This document shows positions 48,017-59,703 of a DNA stretch of 64,000 nt, piece after piece. The DNA comes from Piscirickettsiaceae bacterium. Lineage in GTDB: Bacteria > Pseudomonadota > Gammaproteobacteria > Nitrosococcales > Methylophagaceae. The notes below the pieces were generated by a model. The model did no database searches, had not been told where the DNA came from, and saw only the letters and a list, made by a program, of their open reading frames with translations. Position 1 is the first letter of the stretch. Each line of letters opens with the position of its first letter. The DNA lies in contig JABSQN010000007.1 in assembly GCA_013215825.1 (NCBI GenBank), forward strand, positions 26,875 through 90,874. The letters run 5' to 3'. Position numbers and translations under genes: made by a program.

Positions 48017-49764
48017 CACTTGAACTGCAAGGTATTGGCGTTTCTCGAGGTATTGCTATTGGTCGAGCTCATATTCTCTTCCACAACCAACCCGATGTTA
48101 AAGAATATCTCATTAAAGAAGAGGATATTGATGCTGAAGTTAAACGTCTAAAAAAAGCCACTAAAACAGCGCGAAAACAACTTAAAGAAATCAAAAAACA
48201 AATCCCCGGAAACGCGCCTACCGATGTGTCATCCTTTATTGATACTCATCTTTTGATGCTCAGCGATTCCAGCTTATCAAAAATTCCCGTTGAAATGATT
48301 CGTTCTCGACGATGTAATGCAGAATGGGCACTGCAACTACAACGTGATGCACTCATTAATGTATTTGATGAAATGGACGATCCGTATTTGCGTACTCGCC
48401 GTGATGATGTTGACCATGTGGTGAATCGTATTCACCGACTCTTAGCCGATGAACGACCCGCCGATCATGAAATGACTGATGGTCGCTTAAAAGGGCGCAT
48501 CATTATTGCTGAAGATCTTACGCCTGCGGATACCGTATTAATGCAACATCAGGGGATTGCCGCCTTTGTTACTGAACATGGTGGAGCAACCTCTCATACC
48601 ACTATTTTAGCGCGGAGTTTAGGGATCCCAGCCATTGTCGGTGTCGAATCTGTACGGCGTTATATTCAAGATAATGAACCACTCATTATTGATGGTGAAA
48701 CAGGTACGCTTATCGCTGGTGCAGATCAAACAACGATCGCCGAATACCAGCAACATCGTGTCGATTTTCAGCAACATATTGCATCCTTAAGCCGCTATAA
48801 ATCACAGCCGACCAAAACCAAAGATGGCAAAATAATCACCTTACTGGCTAATGCGGAACTGCCTAAAGATATTAGTACGATTAGTCATGCGGGTGCAGAA
48901 GGTATCGGGCTATATCGTACTGAATTCTTATATATGAATCGTGCTACGCCTCCGGAAGAAGAAGAACAGCTTGCGGCCTACCGCGATGTGGTTGAGAGCA
49001 TGAATAACACACCTGTCACCATAAGAACCTTTGATCTTGGTGCGGATAAAACAGTGGATGGCGGTCGTAATATGGGCCCCACAGTGACGAATCCAGCGTT
49101 GGGGTTACGAGCAATTCGCTTGTGCCTAAATCAGCCCAATATGTTTCGTATTCAACTACGAGCGATATTACGCGCATCTGCTTACGGCAAAATAAAAATC
49201 ATGTTTCCAATGATTTCAACCCAACAAGAACTCACCCAAGCCCATCGCCTATTGCATCAGTGCAAACTAGAGCTTGATAAGGAAGGTTTAGAATATGATC
49301 GCCATATTGAAACGGGAATGATGATCGAAATTCCTGCCAGTGCTGTTTGTGCCGAAATGTTTGCTCAACAAGTTGATTTTTTATCCATCGGTACCAACGA
49401 TCTTATTCAATACACCCTTGCTATTGACCGTATTGATGACCATGTTAACTACCTTTATGATCCGCTTCATCCCGCGGTCTTGCGCCTTATCCATGTCACA
49501 CTTGAGGCGGGTAAAAAACAAAACACCCCGGTATCAATGTGTGGTGAAATGGCAGGCGATCCACGTTATACCCGCTTATTATTAGCCATGGGGCTTGATC
49601 ATTTTAGTACACACCCTAATGCCCTGCTCGAGATTAAACAAATAATTAATGAAACAGATTTAAATCAACTCCCCCACAACACGCTACAAATTATGAATAT
49701 GTCGAATCCATATGAAGCCGAAGTATTGTTGGCACAAATTAATGCCCCCGTACATAAACATTAA
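48013..49764 (+). CDS. ptsI: Phosphoenolpyruvate-protein phosphotransferase (Enzyme I)
   Basis: Enzyme I transfers phosphate from PEP to HPr. The product is 583 aa, full length. The active histidine is H195 in GGATSHTTILARSL. The PEP-binding domain has GLYRTEFLYM and the C-terminal SIGTNDLIQY with the SMCGEMAGDP motif. No membrane sugar permease (IIBC) is in the cluster, so the phosphate flow probably ends at EIIA proteins that regulate other systems. Confidence 0.97.
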   Translation: MTLELQGIGVSRGIAIGRAHILFHNQPDVKEYLIKEEDIDAEVKRLKKATKTARKQLKEIKKQIPGNAPTDVSSFIDTHLLMLSDSSLSKIPVEMIRSRRCNAEWALQLQRDALINVFDEMDDPYLRTRRDDVDHVVNRIHRLLADERPADHEMTDGRLKGRIIIAEDLTPADTVLMQHQGIAAFVTEHGGATSHTTILARSLGIPAIVGVESVRRYIQDNEPLIIDGETGTLIAGADQTTIAEYQQHRVDFQQHIASLSRYKSQPTKTKDGKIITLLANAELPKDISTISHAGAEGIGLYRTEFLYMNRATPPEEEEQLAAYRDVVESMNNTPVTIRTFDLGADKTVDGGRNMGPTVTNPALGLRAIRLCLNQPNMFRIQLRAILRASAYGKIKIMFPMISTQQELTQAHRLLHQCKLELDKEGLEYDRHIETGMMIEIPASAVCAEMFAQQVDFLSIGTNDLIQYTLAIDRIDDHVNYLYDPLHPAVLRLIHVTLEAGKKQNTPVSMCGEMAGDPRYTRLLLAMGLDHFSTHPNALLEIKQIINETDLNQLPHNTLQIMNMSNPYEAEVLLAQINAPVHKH

Positions 49765-49862
49765 ATTTAACGCTATTAATACTATCCTCTCGTAGCGCAA
49801 GCAGGCTAAAATAGCGTACTAAATTACCTCCTCATTAATACCACCATTTTTGAGACTCAACT

Positions 49863-51221
49863 ATGTCCGAGCTAAATCAACAACATACAGCTAATCAACC
49901 CATGGATACGCTTGCTGAAGCGTTGAAAAGTGGTCGTTTTGTACGTATGCGTCGATTATTAGCAAGTCTACATCCCGCAGAAATAGGGCATTTACTAGAA
50001 TCATTACCCCCTAATGAACGGCGAATTTGTTGGTCAATTTCCAATCCAGACTTACGAGGCGAAGTATTAAGCTTCGTCGGTGAAGACGTTCGTGTCGATT
50101 TAATTAAACATATGGACACCGCTGATCTTATCAGCGCAACCGAAGACCTTGATGTCGATGATGTTGCTGACATCCTGCAAGACTTGCCCGATCATGTGAT
50201 GCATGAAGTGTTAACAGCCATGGATGAGCAACATCGCCGTCGAGTTGAAACTGTTCTTGCTTATGAAGAAGATACCGCCGGCGGTTTGATGAATACTGAT
50301 GTGATAACAGTCCGATCGGATATTACGCTGGAAGTTGTCTTACGTTATCTTCGGTTATTGAGCGATTTACCTGAAAATACCGACAGTCTTTATGTGGTGG
50401 ATCATAATGATCGTTACCTAGGTTCATTGCCTCTTTCACAGATTGTTAGTCGTAGTCGTTCATTAATCGTTCGTAATGTCATGTCACATCAAATGAAGGC
50501 AATTAATGCCAATATGCCCGAAAATGAAGTAGCACTTCGATTTGAAAAACATGATTTAATTTCGGCACCCGTTGTCGATCAAAATAATCGACTGCTAGGC
50601 CGCATCACCATCGATGATGTGGTCGATGTTATCCGTGATGAAGCGGAACATACCATGTTAAGCATGGCCGGTTTAGGTGAAGATGAAGATACCTTTGCCC
50701 CCGTTAAGAAAAGCGTTCATCGTCGTTCATTATGGTTAGGGGTTAATTTAGTCACTGCCTTTTTAGCCGCTTGGGTAATCGGTTTATTTGATACCACTAT
50801 TGAAAAACAAGTGGCTTTAGCAATATTAATGCCTATTGTCGCCAGCATGGGTGGCGTTGCTGGCAGTCAAACATTAACCCTGGTTATTCGCTCAATGGCG
50901 CTCGGACAACTTAATGATAAAAACCAACGCTGGTTACTACGTAAAGAACTGTCCGTTGGTGCCATTAATGGTGTCATCTGGGCTATCGCTATCGCAATTG
51001 TGACCACCTTATGGTTTAGAAATATTGAATTAGGTATTTTAATCGGTGTTGCAATCATTATTAATCTGATTGCCGCCGCCTTAGCTGGCGTCTCTATTCC
51101 ACTGATGTTAAAACGATTTGGTATCGATCCGGCTCTTTCTGGCGGCGTCTTACTCACCACAGTAACGGATGTGGTCGGTTTTGTTGCTTTCCTCGGATTT
51201 GCTACCCTATTCATCGTATAG
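49863..51221 (+). CDS. mgtE: Magnesium transporter MgtE
   Basis: MgtE is a Mg2+-gated channel. The 452 aa product has an N-domain of helical repeats (about 1-130), two CBS domains (about 135-260), a plug helix, and a membrane domain of five segments (about 285-450) with family residues [17 protein letters not shown]. It is separated from ptsI by 98 bp, so it may have its own promoter. Confidence 0.95.
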   Translation: MSELNQQHTANQPMDTLAEALKSGRFVRMRRLLASLHPAEIGHLLESLPPNERRICWSISNPDLRGEVLSFVGEDVRVDLIKHMDTADLISATEDLDVDDVADILQDLPDHVMHEVLTAMDEQHRRRVETVLAYEEDTAGGLMNTDVITVRSDITLEVVLRYLRLLSDLPENTDSLYVVDHNDRYLGSLPLSQIVSRSRSLIVRNVMSHQMKAINANMPENEVALRFEKHDLISAPVVDQNNRLLGRITIDDVVDVIRDEAEHTMLSMAGLGEDEDTFAPVKKSVHRRSLWLGVNLVTAFLAAWVIGLFDTTIEKQVALAILMPIVASMGGVAGSQTLTLVIRSMALGQLNDKNQRWLLRKELSVGAINGVIWAIAIAIVTTLWFRNIELGILIGVAIIINLIAAALAGVSIPLMLKRFGIDPALSGGVLLTTVTDVVGFVAFLGFATLFIV

Positions 51222-51252
51222 CCATTCAACTTTTTACATTATTGAGAACATT

Positions 51253-52344
51253 ATGTCAGGCAATAGCTTCGGAAAATTATTCACAGTCACTAGTTTTGGT
51301 GAAAGTCATGGACACTCTATCGGCTGTATTGTTGACGGTTGCCCTCCTGGACTTGAGCTCTCTGAAATGGATTTACAAGGTGATTTAGATCGCCGCCGTC
51401 CGGGTAAAACTCGTTTTGTTACCCAACGCCAAGAATTAGACCAAGTGAAAATCCTGTCTGGTGTCTTTGAAGGCAAAACAACCGGTACGCCGATTGCAAT
51501 GATGATCGAAAATACCGATCAACGCTCAAAAGACTATGGCAATATTGCTCAACAGTTTCGCCCTGCCCATGCAGATTACACCTATCAGCAAAAATATGGC
51601 TTTCGTGATTATCGTGGTGGCGGACGTTCTTCGGCTCGTGAAACAGCAATGCGCGTTGCTGCGGGTGGTATTGCCAAGAAATATTTACAGCAACAATATG
51701 GTATTGAAATTCAGGGTTATTTAGCACAACTTGGCCCCGTTATTATTGAAAAACTTGACTGGGATCATCTTGAAAAGAGCGCCTTCTTCTGCCCGGATCC
51801 AGATAAAGAACAACAAATCGAAGATTATATGAAAGCCTTAAAAGGCAATTCTATCGGTGCCCGTGTCAATGTTATTGCTCGCAATGTGCCCCCCGGTTTA
51901 GGCGAACCTATTTTTGATCGGCTTGATGCTGAAATTGCCCATGCCATGATGAGCATTAATGCAGTGAAAGGTGTTGAAATTGGTGCAGGTTTTGACTCGA
52001 TCACGCAAAAAGGCACAGAACACCGTGATGAAATCACCCCAGAAGGCTTCTTAAGCAATAATGCTGGTGGCATTTTAGGTGGTATTTCTAGCGGGCAAGA
52101 TATTCTAGTGAGTATGGCGCTTAAAGCCACATCGAGTCTAAGTATTCCGGGCCGAAGCGTTAATATCGATGGTGAAGCCATTGAGGTTGTCACCAAAGGT
52201 CGCCATGATCCTTGTGTCGGTATTCGTGCTACCCCGATTGCTGAAGCAATGCTGGCATTAGTATTAATGGATCATATGCTTCGTCATCGCGCTCAAAATA
52301 TGGATGTGGAATCAGGAACACCGATTATTCCTGCCCAAGCATAA
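51253..52344 (+). CDS. aroC: Chorismate synthase
   Basis: AroC makes chorismate from EPSP with reduced FMN. From ATG 51253 it is 363 aa, typical. The N-terminal [20 protein letters not shown], the [15 protein letters not shown] segment and the C-terminal [16 protein letters not shown] are conserved. It starts 31 bp after mgtE and is followed by the MFS gene after 9 bp. Confidence 0.97.
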   Translation: MSGNSFGKLFTVTSFGESHGHSIGCIVDGCPPGLELSEMDLQGDLDRRRPGKTRFVTQRQELDQVKILSGVFEGKTTGTPIAMMIENTDQRSKDYGNIAQQFRPAHADYTYQQKYGFRDYRGGGRSSARETAMRVAAGGIAKKYLQQQYGIEIQGYLAQLGPVIIEKLDWDHLEKSAFFCPDPDKEQQIEDYMKALKGNSIGARVNVIARNVPPGLGEPIFDRLDAEIAHAMMSINAVKGVEIGAGFDSITQKGTEHRDEITPEGFLSNNAGGILGGISSGQDILVSMALKATSSLSIPGRSVNIDGEAIEVVTKGRHDPCVGIRATPIAEAMLALVLMDHMLRHRAQNMDVESGTPIIPAQA

Positions 52345-52353
52345 GCCTCAAGA

Positions 52354-53508
52354 GTGCCACTAAAAAACACGCCTTACTGGCGGCTATCTGGCTTTTATTT
52401 TTTCTATTTTGCCTCGCTCGGAGTTTTAGTTCCATATTGGGGCTTATATTTACAATGGCAGGGTTTCGCCGCTAAAGAAATTGGTGAGCTAACAGCTATT
52501 TTATTAGCAACCCGCATTGTTGCACCTAATATATGGGGTTGGATCGCAGATCATCGCGGCAAGCGGATGGCAATAGTTCGTTTTGCCAGCCTTGCCTCCG
52601 CAATTGCATTTTCAGCCATACTACTTAATAACAGCTATATTTGGATCGCGGGAGTGATGTTGGTATTTAGCTTTTTCTGGAATGCATCTCTACCCCAGTT
52701 TGAAGCAACAACATTGCAGCACCTTGGTGATCATCATCACCATTACAGCAAAATACGACTCTGGGGCTCCATTGGATTTATTGTTACCGTTGCTGGTTTA
52801 GGGTCTTTATTAGAATATTTCGATGCCAGCATCGTGCCTTATATGATGTTGCTCAGCATGGTCGCAATTTGGTTGTTAAGCCTAACCGTACCAGAATCTT
52901 CATCTCGTCATTTAAGCTTAAACCATCAGCCACTAAGTACAATTCTTAAACGTCCAGAAGTTATCGCATTTCTAAGTATCTGCTTTTTAATTCAACTTAG
53001 CCACGGACCTTATTACACGTTTTACACCATTTACCTAGAACAACATGGCTATTCGCCTAGCTTAATTGGGCAACTTTGGGCTTTAGGCGTTATTGCCGAG
53101 GTCATTATTTTCTTATTTATGCACCGTTGGCTGCCTCATTTTGGAATTCGAAAAGTGCTACTTGTTAGTCTTCTATTTAGTACACTTCGTTGGTTGCTGA
53201 TTGGCTTCTTTCCTGATTCACTTACCATACTTCTCTTTGCACAGCTCTTACATGCCGCTAGTTTTGGCACATTCCATGTCGCGGCTATTGCTTGGGTACA
53301 TCACCATTTTGTCGGCAAAAATCAAGGTCGAGGTCAGGCTTTATATAGCAGTATTGGCTTTGGTGCAGGTGGTGTAATAGGTAGTTTATTCAGTGGTTAT
53401 TTATGGCTTTATCCAGGACCCACGTTCACCTTCGTTATCTCAGCAATAGCAACATCTATTGCCTTTATTATTGGTTTTATATGGTTAAAAGATCCAATTG
53501 AACATTAA
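52354..53508 (+). CDS. MFS transporter (MFS_1-like, HcaT-type)
   Basis: A 384 aa major facilitator with about twelve membrane segments. The N-terminus YWRLSGFYFFYFASLGVLVPYWGLYLQ and the segment GKRMAIVRFASLASAIAF fit the MFS_1-like group that includes E. coli HcaT (3-phenylpropionate transport); the substrate here is not known. GTG start at 52354. It follows aroC by 9 bp, possibly in one transcript. Confidence 0.82.
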   Translation: MPLKNTPYWRLSGFYFFYFASLGVLVPYWGLYLQWQGFAAKEIGELTAILLATRIVAPNIWGWIADHRGKRMAIVRFASLASAIAFSAILLNNSYIWIAGVMLVFSFFWNASLPQFEATTLQHLGDHHHHYSKIRLWGSIGFIVTVAGLGSLLEYFDASIVPYMMLLSMVAIWLLSLTVPESSSRHLSLNHQPLSTILKRPEVIAFLSICFLIQLSHGPYYTFYTIYLEQHGYSPSLIGQLWALGVIAEVIIFLFMHRWLPHFGIRKVLLVSLLFSTLRWLLIGFFPDSLTILLFAQLLHAASFGTFHVAAIAWVHHHFVGKNQGRGQALYSSIGFGAGGVIGSLFSGYLWLYPGPTFTFVISAIATSIAFIIGFIWLKDPIEH

Positions 53509-53606
53509 AGCACTTTTAATTATTAAAAACTACTTTATAATATAACGATCTTGAATTCAAAGGAGTGTGCAACGTAGACAGAATTTTCTGTCACGGCCAA
53601 TCATTT

Positions 53607-54956
53607 ATGCATTTTTCTATAAAGAAAGGGCTTGATTTGCCCCTTGCAGGTGCGCCTGCTCAATCTATTACGGATGCCAATCCTACGAGTTCTGTCGCTG
53701 TTTTAGGCAATGACTATCTTGGCATGAAACCGACAATGTTAGTTGAAGAGGGACAGTCAGTTAAACTCGGCCAGCCACTTTTTAGTGATAAAAAGAATCC
53801 TGGTGTTCATTTCACCTCCCCCGCTTCTGGTACGGTAAAATCTATCAAACGTGGTGCCAAGCGTATTTTACAAGCCGTTATTATTGAGCTTGATGGTGAT
53901 GATGAAATTACATTCCAATCGTATAAGCAGTCACAGTTAGCTAGCTTAAGTCGTGATGATGTTAAGAAAAACTTATTAGATTCTGGGCTTTGGGCAGCAT
54001 TACGCACACGCCCTTATAGCAAGTCACCATCAACAAATTCATCGCCACAATCTATTTTTGTAACGGCAATTGATACCAATCCACTTGCCGCAGATCCAGA
54101 TATTATTATCCAAGAATATGCCGTTGATTATGCCAATGGCTTAACGATTTTAAGTCATTTAACAGATGGACACGTTTTTGTTTGCCAATCTCCTGACTCA
54201 GCAACCGTTAACAATAACGCATCAAATATTGAAACACATACATTCTCAGGCCCTCATCCCGCTGGTTTAGCAGGAACACATATCCATCTTGTCGATCCTG
54301 TTAGTGCCAACAAAATAGCGTGGCAGATAAATTATCAAGATGTTATCGCTATCGGCAAACTATTCACTAGTGGTCGATTATGGGTTGAACGTATCATTTC
54401 ATTGGCAGGGCCATTAGTAAATAATCCACGTTTATTACGTACCCGTTTAGGTGCGAAAACAGAAGATATTGTTCGTAATGAAGTGCAGCATGTGCAATCT
54501 CGTGTTATCTCTGGCTCCGTATTACATGGGCATACTGCAACAAACTGGGCCGGTTATTTAGGTCGTTTCCACCAACAAATTTCAGTGATTTCTGATAGCG
54601 ATGAACGTGAGTTTTTCGGCTGGATTAAACCCATCGGTAAGAACAAGTTCTCAGCGTTAAATGTATTCCTATCTAAATTACTAGGTAAAACCAACTTAAA
54701 TTTAACCACATCTCAAAATGGTAGCCCACGTGCGATGGTGCCCGTTGGTGTGTTTGAAATGGTGATGCCGCTAGATATTCTACCAACACAATTGTTGCGT
54801 GCTCTTGTTGTTAAGGATACCGATGCCGCCCAAGCACTTGGCTGTTTGGAGCTTGATGAAGAAGATTTAGCACTTTGTTCTTTCGTATGTTCGGGCAAGT
54901 TTGACTATGCTCCAATGCTACGAGCCAACCTCACACAAATAGAAAAAGAAGGATAA
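53607..54956 (+). CDS. nqrA: Na+-translocating NADH:quinone oxidoreductase subunit A
   Basis: NqrA is a cytoplasmic subunit of the sodium-pumping NADH dehydrogenase. From ATG 53607 it is 449 aa; the family start [15 protein letters not shown] fits ([15 protein letters not shown]). The [21 protein letters not shown] stretch (landmark TSPASGTV) is typical. A TATAAT box at 53536-53541 with TTTTAA upstream could be the operon promoter. The Shine-Dalgarno is weak. Confidence 0.95.
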   Translation: MHFSIKKGLDLPLAGAPAQSITDANPTSSVAVLGNDYLGMKPTMLVEEGQSVKLGQPLFSDKKNPGVHFTSPASGTVKSIKRGAKRILQAVIIELDGDDEITFQSYKQSQLASLSRDDVKKNLLDSGLWAALRTRPYSKSPSTNSSPQSIFVTAIDTNPLAADPDIIIQEYAVDYANGLTILSHLTDGHVFVCQSPDSATVNNNASNIETHTFSGPHPAGLAGTHIHLVDPVSANKIAWQINYQDVIAIGKLFTSGRLWVERIISLAGPLVNNPRLLRTRLGAKTEDIVRNEVQHVQSRVISGSVLHGHTATNWAGYLGRFHQQISVISDSDEREFFGWIKPIGKNKFSALNVFLSKLLGKTNLNLTTSQNGSPRAMVPVGVFEMVMPLDILPTQLLRALVVKDTDAAQALGCLELDEEDLALCSFVCSGKFDYAPMLRANLTQIEKEG

Positions 54957-54958
54957 GT

Positions 54959-56167
54959 ATGTCGCGTTTACGGCGTTTCCTTGACAAAGTAGAGCCCTCC
55001 TTCCAAAAAGGTGGTGCTTATCATAAATGGTTTGCTGTTTTTGAAATGGTGGACACATTCTTATATTCACCTGCAGACAACACGCGTGGCTCCCCACATG
55101 TTCGAGATGGTATCGATCTAAAACGTCTAATGACCTATGTTGTTATTGCAACATTTCCCGTCATATTAATGATGCTTTGGAACACAGGACACCAAGCAAA
55201 CGCCGCGATGGCTGAAATGGGCATGACATCCTTAGATGGATGGCGTGGCTCAGTTTTAAATTCTATCGGTGTCGGTTTTGATCCTAATAGTATTTCTGCC
55301 AGCATGATTCATGGTTTGCTTTATTTCTTACCCATCTACCTCACCACCCTTATTGCCGGTGGCACATTTGAAGTCTTATTTGCCGCAGTTCGCAACCATG
55401 AGGTCAATGAAGGTTTCTTAGTAACATCAATGCTTTACACATTGATAATGCCCGCATCCACACCGTTATGGCAGGTAGCGTTAGGTATTATCTTCGGCGT
55501 GGTATTAGGTAAAGAAGTCTTTGGAGGCACAGGTAAAAACTTCTTAAATCCAGCCTTAACAGGCCGTGCTTTTTTATACTTTGCCTACCCGGCTCAAATG
55601 TCAGGCGATGCAGTTTGGACCGCCATTGATGGTTTTACGGGTGCAACACCATTAGCATTAGGTGCGGCAGGCGGCTTAGAAGCCATTACTGACGCAGGTT
55701 TCACGTGGATGCAAACATTCCTCGGAGTGATGCACGGCTCTATCGGCGAAACATCCGCTTTAGCATGTCTGTTCGGTGCAGCATTCTTGCTCTATACCCG
55801 CGTGGCATCCTATCGAATAATATTCGGCGTATTCTTCGGCATGGTTGCAACCAGTCTATTATTTAATCTAATTGGCAGTGAGACTAATCCAATGTTTGCC
55901 TTACCCTGGTATTGGCATTTAACCTTAGGCGGCTTTGCCTTCGGTATGATCTTTATGGCAACCGATCCTGTATCTGCCGCCATGACAGATAAAGGTCGAT
56001 GGATTTATGGTTTCTTAATTGGCTTTATGACCGTATTAATACGCGTCGTTAACCCGGCCTTCCCAGAAGGTATTATGCTGGCGATTCTATTCGCCAATCT
56101 CTTTGCACCATTGATCGATTACTTTGTCGTGCGTGCTAATGTTCAACGTAGATTAAAGCGAAGTTGA
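54959..56167 (+). CDS. nqrB: Na+-translocating NADH:quinone oxidoreductase subunit B
   Basis: NqrB is the main membrane subunit, carrying covalent FMN and riboflavin. The product is 402 aa with about ten membrane segments. The flavinylation motif is DGFTGAT at residues 224-230, with T230 the likely FMN acceptor; it reads TGAT rather than the common SGAT. It begins 2 bp after the nqrA stop. Confidence 0.97.
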   Translation: MSRLRRFLDKVEPSFQKGGAYHKWFAVFEMVDTFLYSPADNTRGSPHVRDGIDLKRLMTYVVIATFPVILMMLWNTGHQANAAMAEMGMTSLDGWRGSVLNSIGVGFDPNSISASMIHGLLYFLPIYLTTLIAGGTFEVLFAAVRNHEVNEGFLVTSMLYTLIMPASTPLWQVALGIIFGVVLGKEVFGGTGKNFLNPALTGRAFLYFAYPAQMSGDAVWTAIDGFTGATPLALGAAGGLEAITDAGFTWMQTFLGVMHGSIGETSALACLFGAAFLLYTRVASYRIIFGVFFGMVATSLLFNLIGSETNPMFALPWYWHLTLGGFAFGMIFMATDPVSAAMTDKGRWIYGFLIGFMTVLIRVVNPAFPEGIMLAILFANLFAPLIDYFVVRANVQRRLKRS

Positions 56168-56171
56168 TCTT

Positions 56172-56990
56172 ATGACAGATAATAAAAAACAAGGCCTTAT
56201 TGGCGGCATACTGAGCTTGCCAAATGACAATCCTAAAAAGACGATTTTTGTTGCGGTGGTATTGTGTTTAGTGTGTTCGATCTTAGTGTCAACCTCTGCA
56301 GTAATACTTAAACCGCTACAGCAAGCCAACAAAGCAGCTGATATTAAAAAAAATATCTTGGCAGTATCTGGATTATTAACCGATGATGCCGATGTTAATA
56401 GCTTATTCGAGCAGTTTGAAGTCAAACTGGTTGATCTTGAAACAGGTGACTATTCAGACGTCGACCCTGCCACCTATGACCAACGTAAAGCGGCAGGCGA
56501 TTCTGAGCGAAACGTTACCTTATCATCTGAACAAGATATTGCCAGTATCGGTCGTCGTGCAAAATTAGCCAAAGTGTATATTTTGAAAGATGGCGATGAG
56601 ATTAAACAAGCTGTATTACCTATTCACGGTTACGGTTTATGGTCGACCTTATATGGCTTTATCTCATTTGAAGCTGACTTTAATACCATTGGCGGGCTGC
56701 AATTCTATGCCCATGCTGAAACGCCCGGTTTAGGTGGCGAAGTAGATAATCCTAAATGGCGAAATCTATGGCAAGGTAAGAAAGCATTCAATGATAATGG
56801 TGAGTTAAAAATCAAAGTCATTCGTGGTCATGTTAATTTTAAAATGGCCGATGCAGTACATAAAGTTGATGGTCTTTCAGGTGCAACACTCACTAGTACC
56901 GGCGTATCGAATTTAGTGAACTATTGGTTAGGTGATCATGGTTTTGGTCCTTATTTGAAGAAAATGAGCGCTGGGACGGAGAAAGAATAA
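56172..56990 (+). CDS. nqrC: Na+-translocating NADH:quinone oxidoreductase subunit C
   Basis: NqrC is a membrane-anchored periplasmic subunit with covalent FMN. The 272 aa product has one N-terminal membrane segment (about 27-48) and an FMN-binding domain with the motif DGLSGAT at 233-239 (acceptor T239), followed by LTSTGV. It shares one base with nqrD. FMN attachment needs ApbE, which is not in the window. Confidence 0.97.
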   Translation: MTDNKKQGLIGGILSLPNDNPKKTIFVAVVLCLVCSILVSTSAVILKPLQQANKAADIKKNILAVSGLLTDDADVNSLFEQFEVKLVDLETGDYSDVDPATYDQRKAAGDSERNVTLSSEQDIASIGRRAKLAKVYILKDGDEIKQAVLPIHGYGLWSTLYGFISFEADFNTIGGLQFYAHAETPGLGGEVDNPKWRNLWQGKKAFNDNGELKIKVIRGHVNFKMADAVHKVDGLSGATLTSTGVSNLVNYWLGDHGFGPYLKKMSAGTEKE

Positions 56991-57652
56991 TGGCAAGTGA
57001 AATTAAAGCAGCAGTTTACGATCCTCTAATTGATAACAACCCAATCACGTTACAGGTATTAGGTGTCTGTTCTGCATTAGCGGTAACCACAAATATGATG
57101 GCCGCACTCATTATGAGTATCGCGCTTACAACCGTAACTGCATTCTCAAGTGCCATCATTAGCTCAATCAGAAATCACATTCCATCAAGCATTCGTATTA
57201 TTGTGCAAATGACGATTATTGCCTCATTAGTTATCGTGGTTGATCAATTGCTCAAAGCCTATGCCTACGAAGCAAGCAAACAACTGTCGGTATTTGTTGG
57301 ACTGATTATTACCAACTGCATCGTATTAGGTCGCGCAGAAGCCTATGCGATGAAAAACTCACCAGGAATGAGTTTCCTTGATGGTATCGGCAATGGTTTA
57401 GGCTATAGCTTAATCCTAATGGTCGTGGCATTTTTCCGCGAGTTACTCGGCACCGGTAAGTTATTTGGTCACACTATCATTCCCGTTGCCAATGAAGGGG
57501 GCTGGTATATTCCAAATGGTCTAATGCTATTACCACCAAGTGCCTTTTTTGTTATCGGCCTATTAATTTGGTTGATCCGTAGCATTAAGAAAGAGCAAGT
57601 TGAACCCGCCGACTACCAAATTCATCAGGTTCATCGGACGGAGGTACTGTAA
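56990..57652 (+). CDS. nqrD: Na+-translocating NADH:quinone oxidoreductase subunit D
   Basis: NqrD is a six-segment membrane subunit that, with NqrE, holds an intramembrane Fe-S centre. The 220 aa product has the conserved cysteines in [10 protein letters not shown] and [13 protein letters not shown]. It abuts nqrE. Confidence 0.96.
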   Translation: MASEIKAAVYDPLIDNNPITLQVLGVCSALAVTTNMMAALIMSIALTTVTAFSSAIISSIRNHIPSSIRIIVQMTIIASLVIVVDQLLKAYAYEASKQLSVFVGLIITNCIVLGRAEAYAMKNSPGMSFLDGIGNGLGYSLILMVVAFFRELLGTGKLFGHTIIPVANEGGWYIPNGLMLLPPSAFFVIGLLIWLIRSIKKEQVEPADYQIHQVHRTEVL

Positions 57653-58261
57653 ATGGAACATTATTTAAGTCTCTTTATCCGTTCCATATTTATTGAGAAT
57701 CTTGCTCTATCGTTCTTCTTGGGTATGTGTACATTCCTTGCTGTTTCCAAGAAAATCGAAACAGCATTAGGTCTCGGTATCGCTGTTATTTTGGTACAGG
57801 TTATCACCGTACCTGCCAACAACTTAATCTATCAATTCTTATTAAAAGATGGCGCGCTTGCTTGGGCTGGTTACCCTGATGTTGATTTAAGCTTTCTAGG
57901 CTTAATCAGCTTTATTGGTGTTATCGCGGCAATGGTACAAATTCTTGAAATGGTAATGGATAAATACACCCCCGTACTTTATAACGCACTAGGTATATTC
58001 CTGCCATTAATTACCGTTAACTGTGCCATTTTGGGTGGTACATTATTCATGGTTGAGCGTGACTATAATCTAGCCGAAAGTGCCGTTTATGGTCTCGGTA
58101 GTGGTTTGGGTTGGGCTATGGCAATCACGGCTATTGCGGGTATCAGAGAGAAATTAAAATATTCTGATGTACCCGACGGCCTGCAAGGTCTCGGCATTAC
58201 ATTTATTACGGCGGGGCTGATGGCTCTTGGCTTTATGGCATTTTCGGGGATTCAATTATAA
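57653..58261 (+). CDS. nqrE: Na+-translocating NADH:quinone oxidoreductase subunit E
   Basis: NqrE is the partner of NqrD in the membrane. The 202 aa product has six segments and conserved Cys in [14 protein letters not shown] and TVNCAILGG. Its stop overlaps the nqrF ATG by one base. Confidence 0.96.
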   Translation: MEHYLSLFIRSIFIENLALSFFLGMCTFLAVSKKIETALGLGIAVILVQVITVPANNLIYQFLLKDGALAWAGYPDVDLSFLGLISFIGVIAAMVQILEMVMDKYTPVLYNALGIFLPLITVNCAILGGTLFMVERDYNLAESAVYGLGSGLGWAMAITAIAGIREKLKYSDVPDGLQGLGITFITAGLMALGFMAFSGIQL

Positions 58262-59478
58262 TGGAAATTATACTCGGAATAGTACTGTTCACCGTCATCA
58301 TCATGGCACTGGTATTGTTGATACTTAGTGCACGTTCAAAGCTGGTATCAACCGGTGATGTTGCTATCAATATCAACGATGAAAAAACCATTAATTGTGC
58401 TGCTGGCGGCAAGTTATTAGGCGCGCTTGCAGATGCTGAGCTCTTTGTATCCTCTGCCTGTGGTGGTGGTGGTACATGTGGTCAATGTACTGTAAAAGTA
58501 CTTAGTGGTGGTGGTTCAATCCTGCCTACCGAACTTACACACATCTCCAAACGTGAAGCTGCAGATGGTGATCGTTTATCGTGTCAAGTTGCCGTCAAAC
58601 AAGATATGAAGATCCAAGTACCAGAAGAAGTATTTGGTGTTAAAAAGTGGGAATGTACCGTTCGCTCTAATGATAATGTAGCTACATTTATTAAAGAGTT
58701 GATTTTAGAATTACCTAGCGGTGAAAATGTAAACTTCCAAGCAGGTGGTTTTATTCAAATAGAATGCCCAGCTCATGTAAGTGAGTACAAAGACTTTGAT
58801 ATTGGTGAAGAATATCGTGGAGACTGGGATCGCTTCGATATGTGGCGTTATACATCAAAAGTAACTCATGATGTTATACGCGCCTATTCAATGGCAAACT
58901 ACCCTGAAGAAGAAGGCATTATCATGCTTAATGTGCGTATTGCTTCTCCTCCACCAGGCGCGGGTGATGATATACCTCCTGGTCAAATGTCATCCTATAT
59001 ATTCAATCTAAAAGAAGGTGATAAAGTCACTATTTCAGGGCCTTTCGGTGAATTCTTTGCCAAAGATACTGATAAAGAAATGGTCTTCATCGGTGGTGGT
59101 GCAGGTATGGCACCAATGCGTTCTCATATCTTTGACCAACTACGCCGCCTCAAAACGAAGCGCAAGGTTTCATTCTGGTACGGGGCCCGAAGTATTCGTG
59201 AAATGTTCTATGTTGAAGATTTCGATACCCTACAAGCTGAAAATGACAACTTTAAATGGCATGTCGCACTGTCAGATCCGGCCGAAGATGATAACTGGAC
59301 AGGACATACCGGCTTTATCCATAATATCTTGTACGAAAACTTCTTAAAAGATCATCCTGCACCAGAAGATTGTGAATACTATATGTGTGGTCCACCAGTC
59401 ATGAATTCATCCGTGATTACTATGCTAGAAGACATGGGTGTTGAACGTGATAACATCTTCCTAGATGACTTTGGCTAA
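58261..59478 (+). CDS. nqrF: Na+-translocating NADH:quinone oxidoreductase subunit F
   Basis: NqrF is the NADH entry subunit. The 405 aa product has an N-terminal membrane anchor (about 3-23), a 2Fe-2S ferredoxin domain with [10 protein letters not shown], an FAD-binding domain with [11 protein letters not shown], and an NADH-binding domain with [12 protein letters not shown]. The C-terminus is the family DNIFLDDFG. It overlaps nqrM by one base. Confidence 0.97.
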   Translation: MEIILGIVLFTVIIMALVLLILSARSKLVSTGDVAININDEKTINCAAGGKLLGALADAELFVSSACGGGGTCGQCTVKVLSGGGSILPTELTHISKREAADGDRLSCQVAVKQDMKIQVPEEVFGVKKWECTVRSNDNVATFIKELILELPSGENVNFQAGGFIQIECPAHVSEYKDFDIGEEYRGDWDRFDMWRYTSKVTHDVIRAYSMANYPEEEGIIMLNVRIASPPPGAGDDIPPGQMSSYIFNLKEGDKVTISGPFGEFFAKDTDKEMVFIGGGAGMAPMRSHIFDQLRRLKTKRKVSFWYGARSIREMFYVEDFDTLQAENDNFKWHVALSDPAEDDNWTGHTGFIHNILYENFLKDHPAPEDCEYYMCGPPVMNSSVITMLEDMGVERDNIFLDDFG

Positions 59479-59684
59479 TGTCCATATTCATTATCACATT
59501 TGTTATTATGGCTATTGCTATTATTGGTATGGCAATTGGTGTATTACTAGGACGGCCGGCGATCAAAGGTAGCTGTGGCGGCTTAAACCAAGTAGGTTTA
59601 GCCGGTAGCTGTAGCGGTGTTTGCTCAAGCGAAGAAAAAGAAATATGTGCCAAACGAAAACAAGACCAGCAAGATAATAGCTAA
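59478..59684 (+). CDS. nqrM: Na+-NQR maturation protein NqrM
   Basis: NqrM is a small membrane protein needed to deliver iron to the NqrD/NqrE centre. The 68 aa product has one N-terminal membrane segment (about 2-24) followed by the conserved Cys motif GSCGGLNQVG and two more cysteine pairs in SCSGVC and EICAKRK. It overlaps the nqrF stop. Confidence 0.93.
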   Translation: MSIFIITFVIMAIAIIGMAIGVLLGRPAIKGSCGGLNQVGLAGSCSGVCSSEEKEICAKRKQDQQDNS

Positions 59685-59703
59685 AATAATATCGGAGAGA
59701 AAC

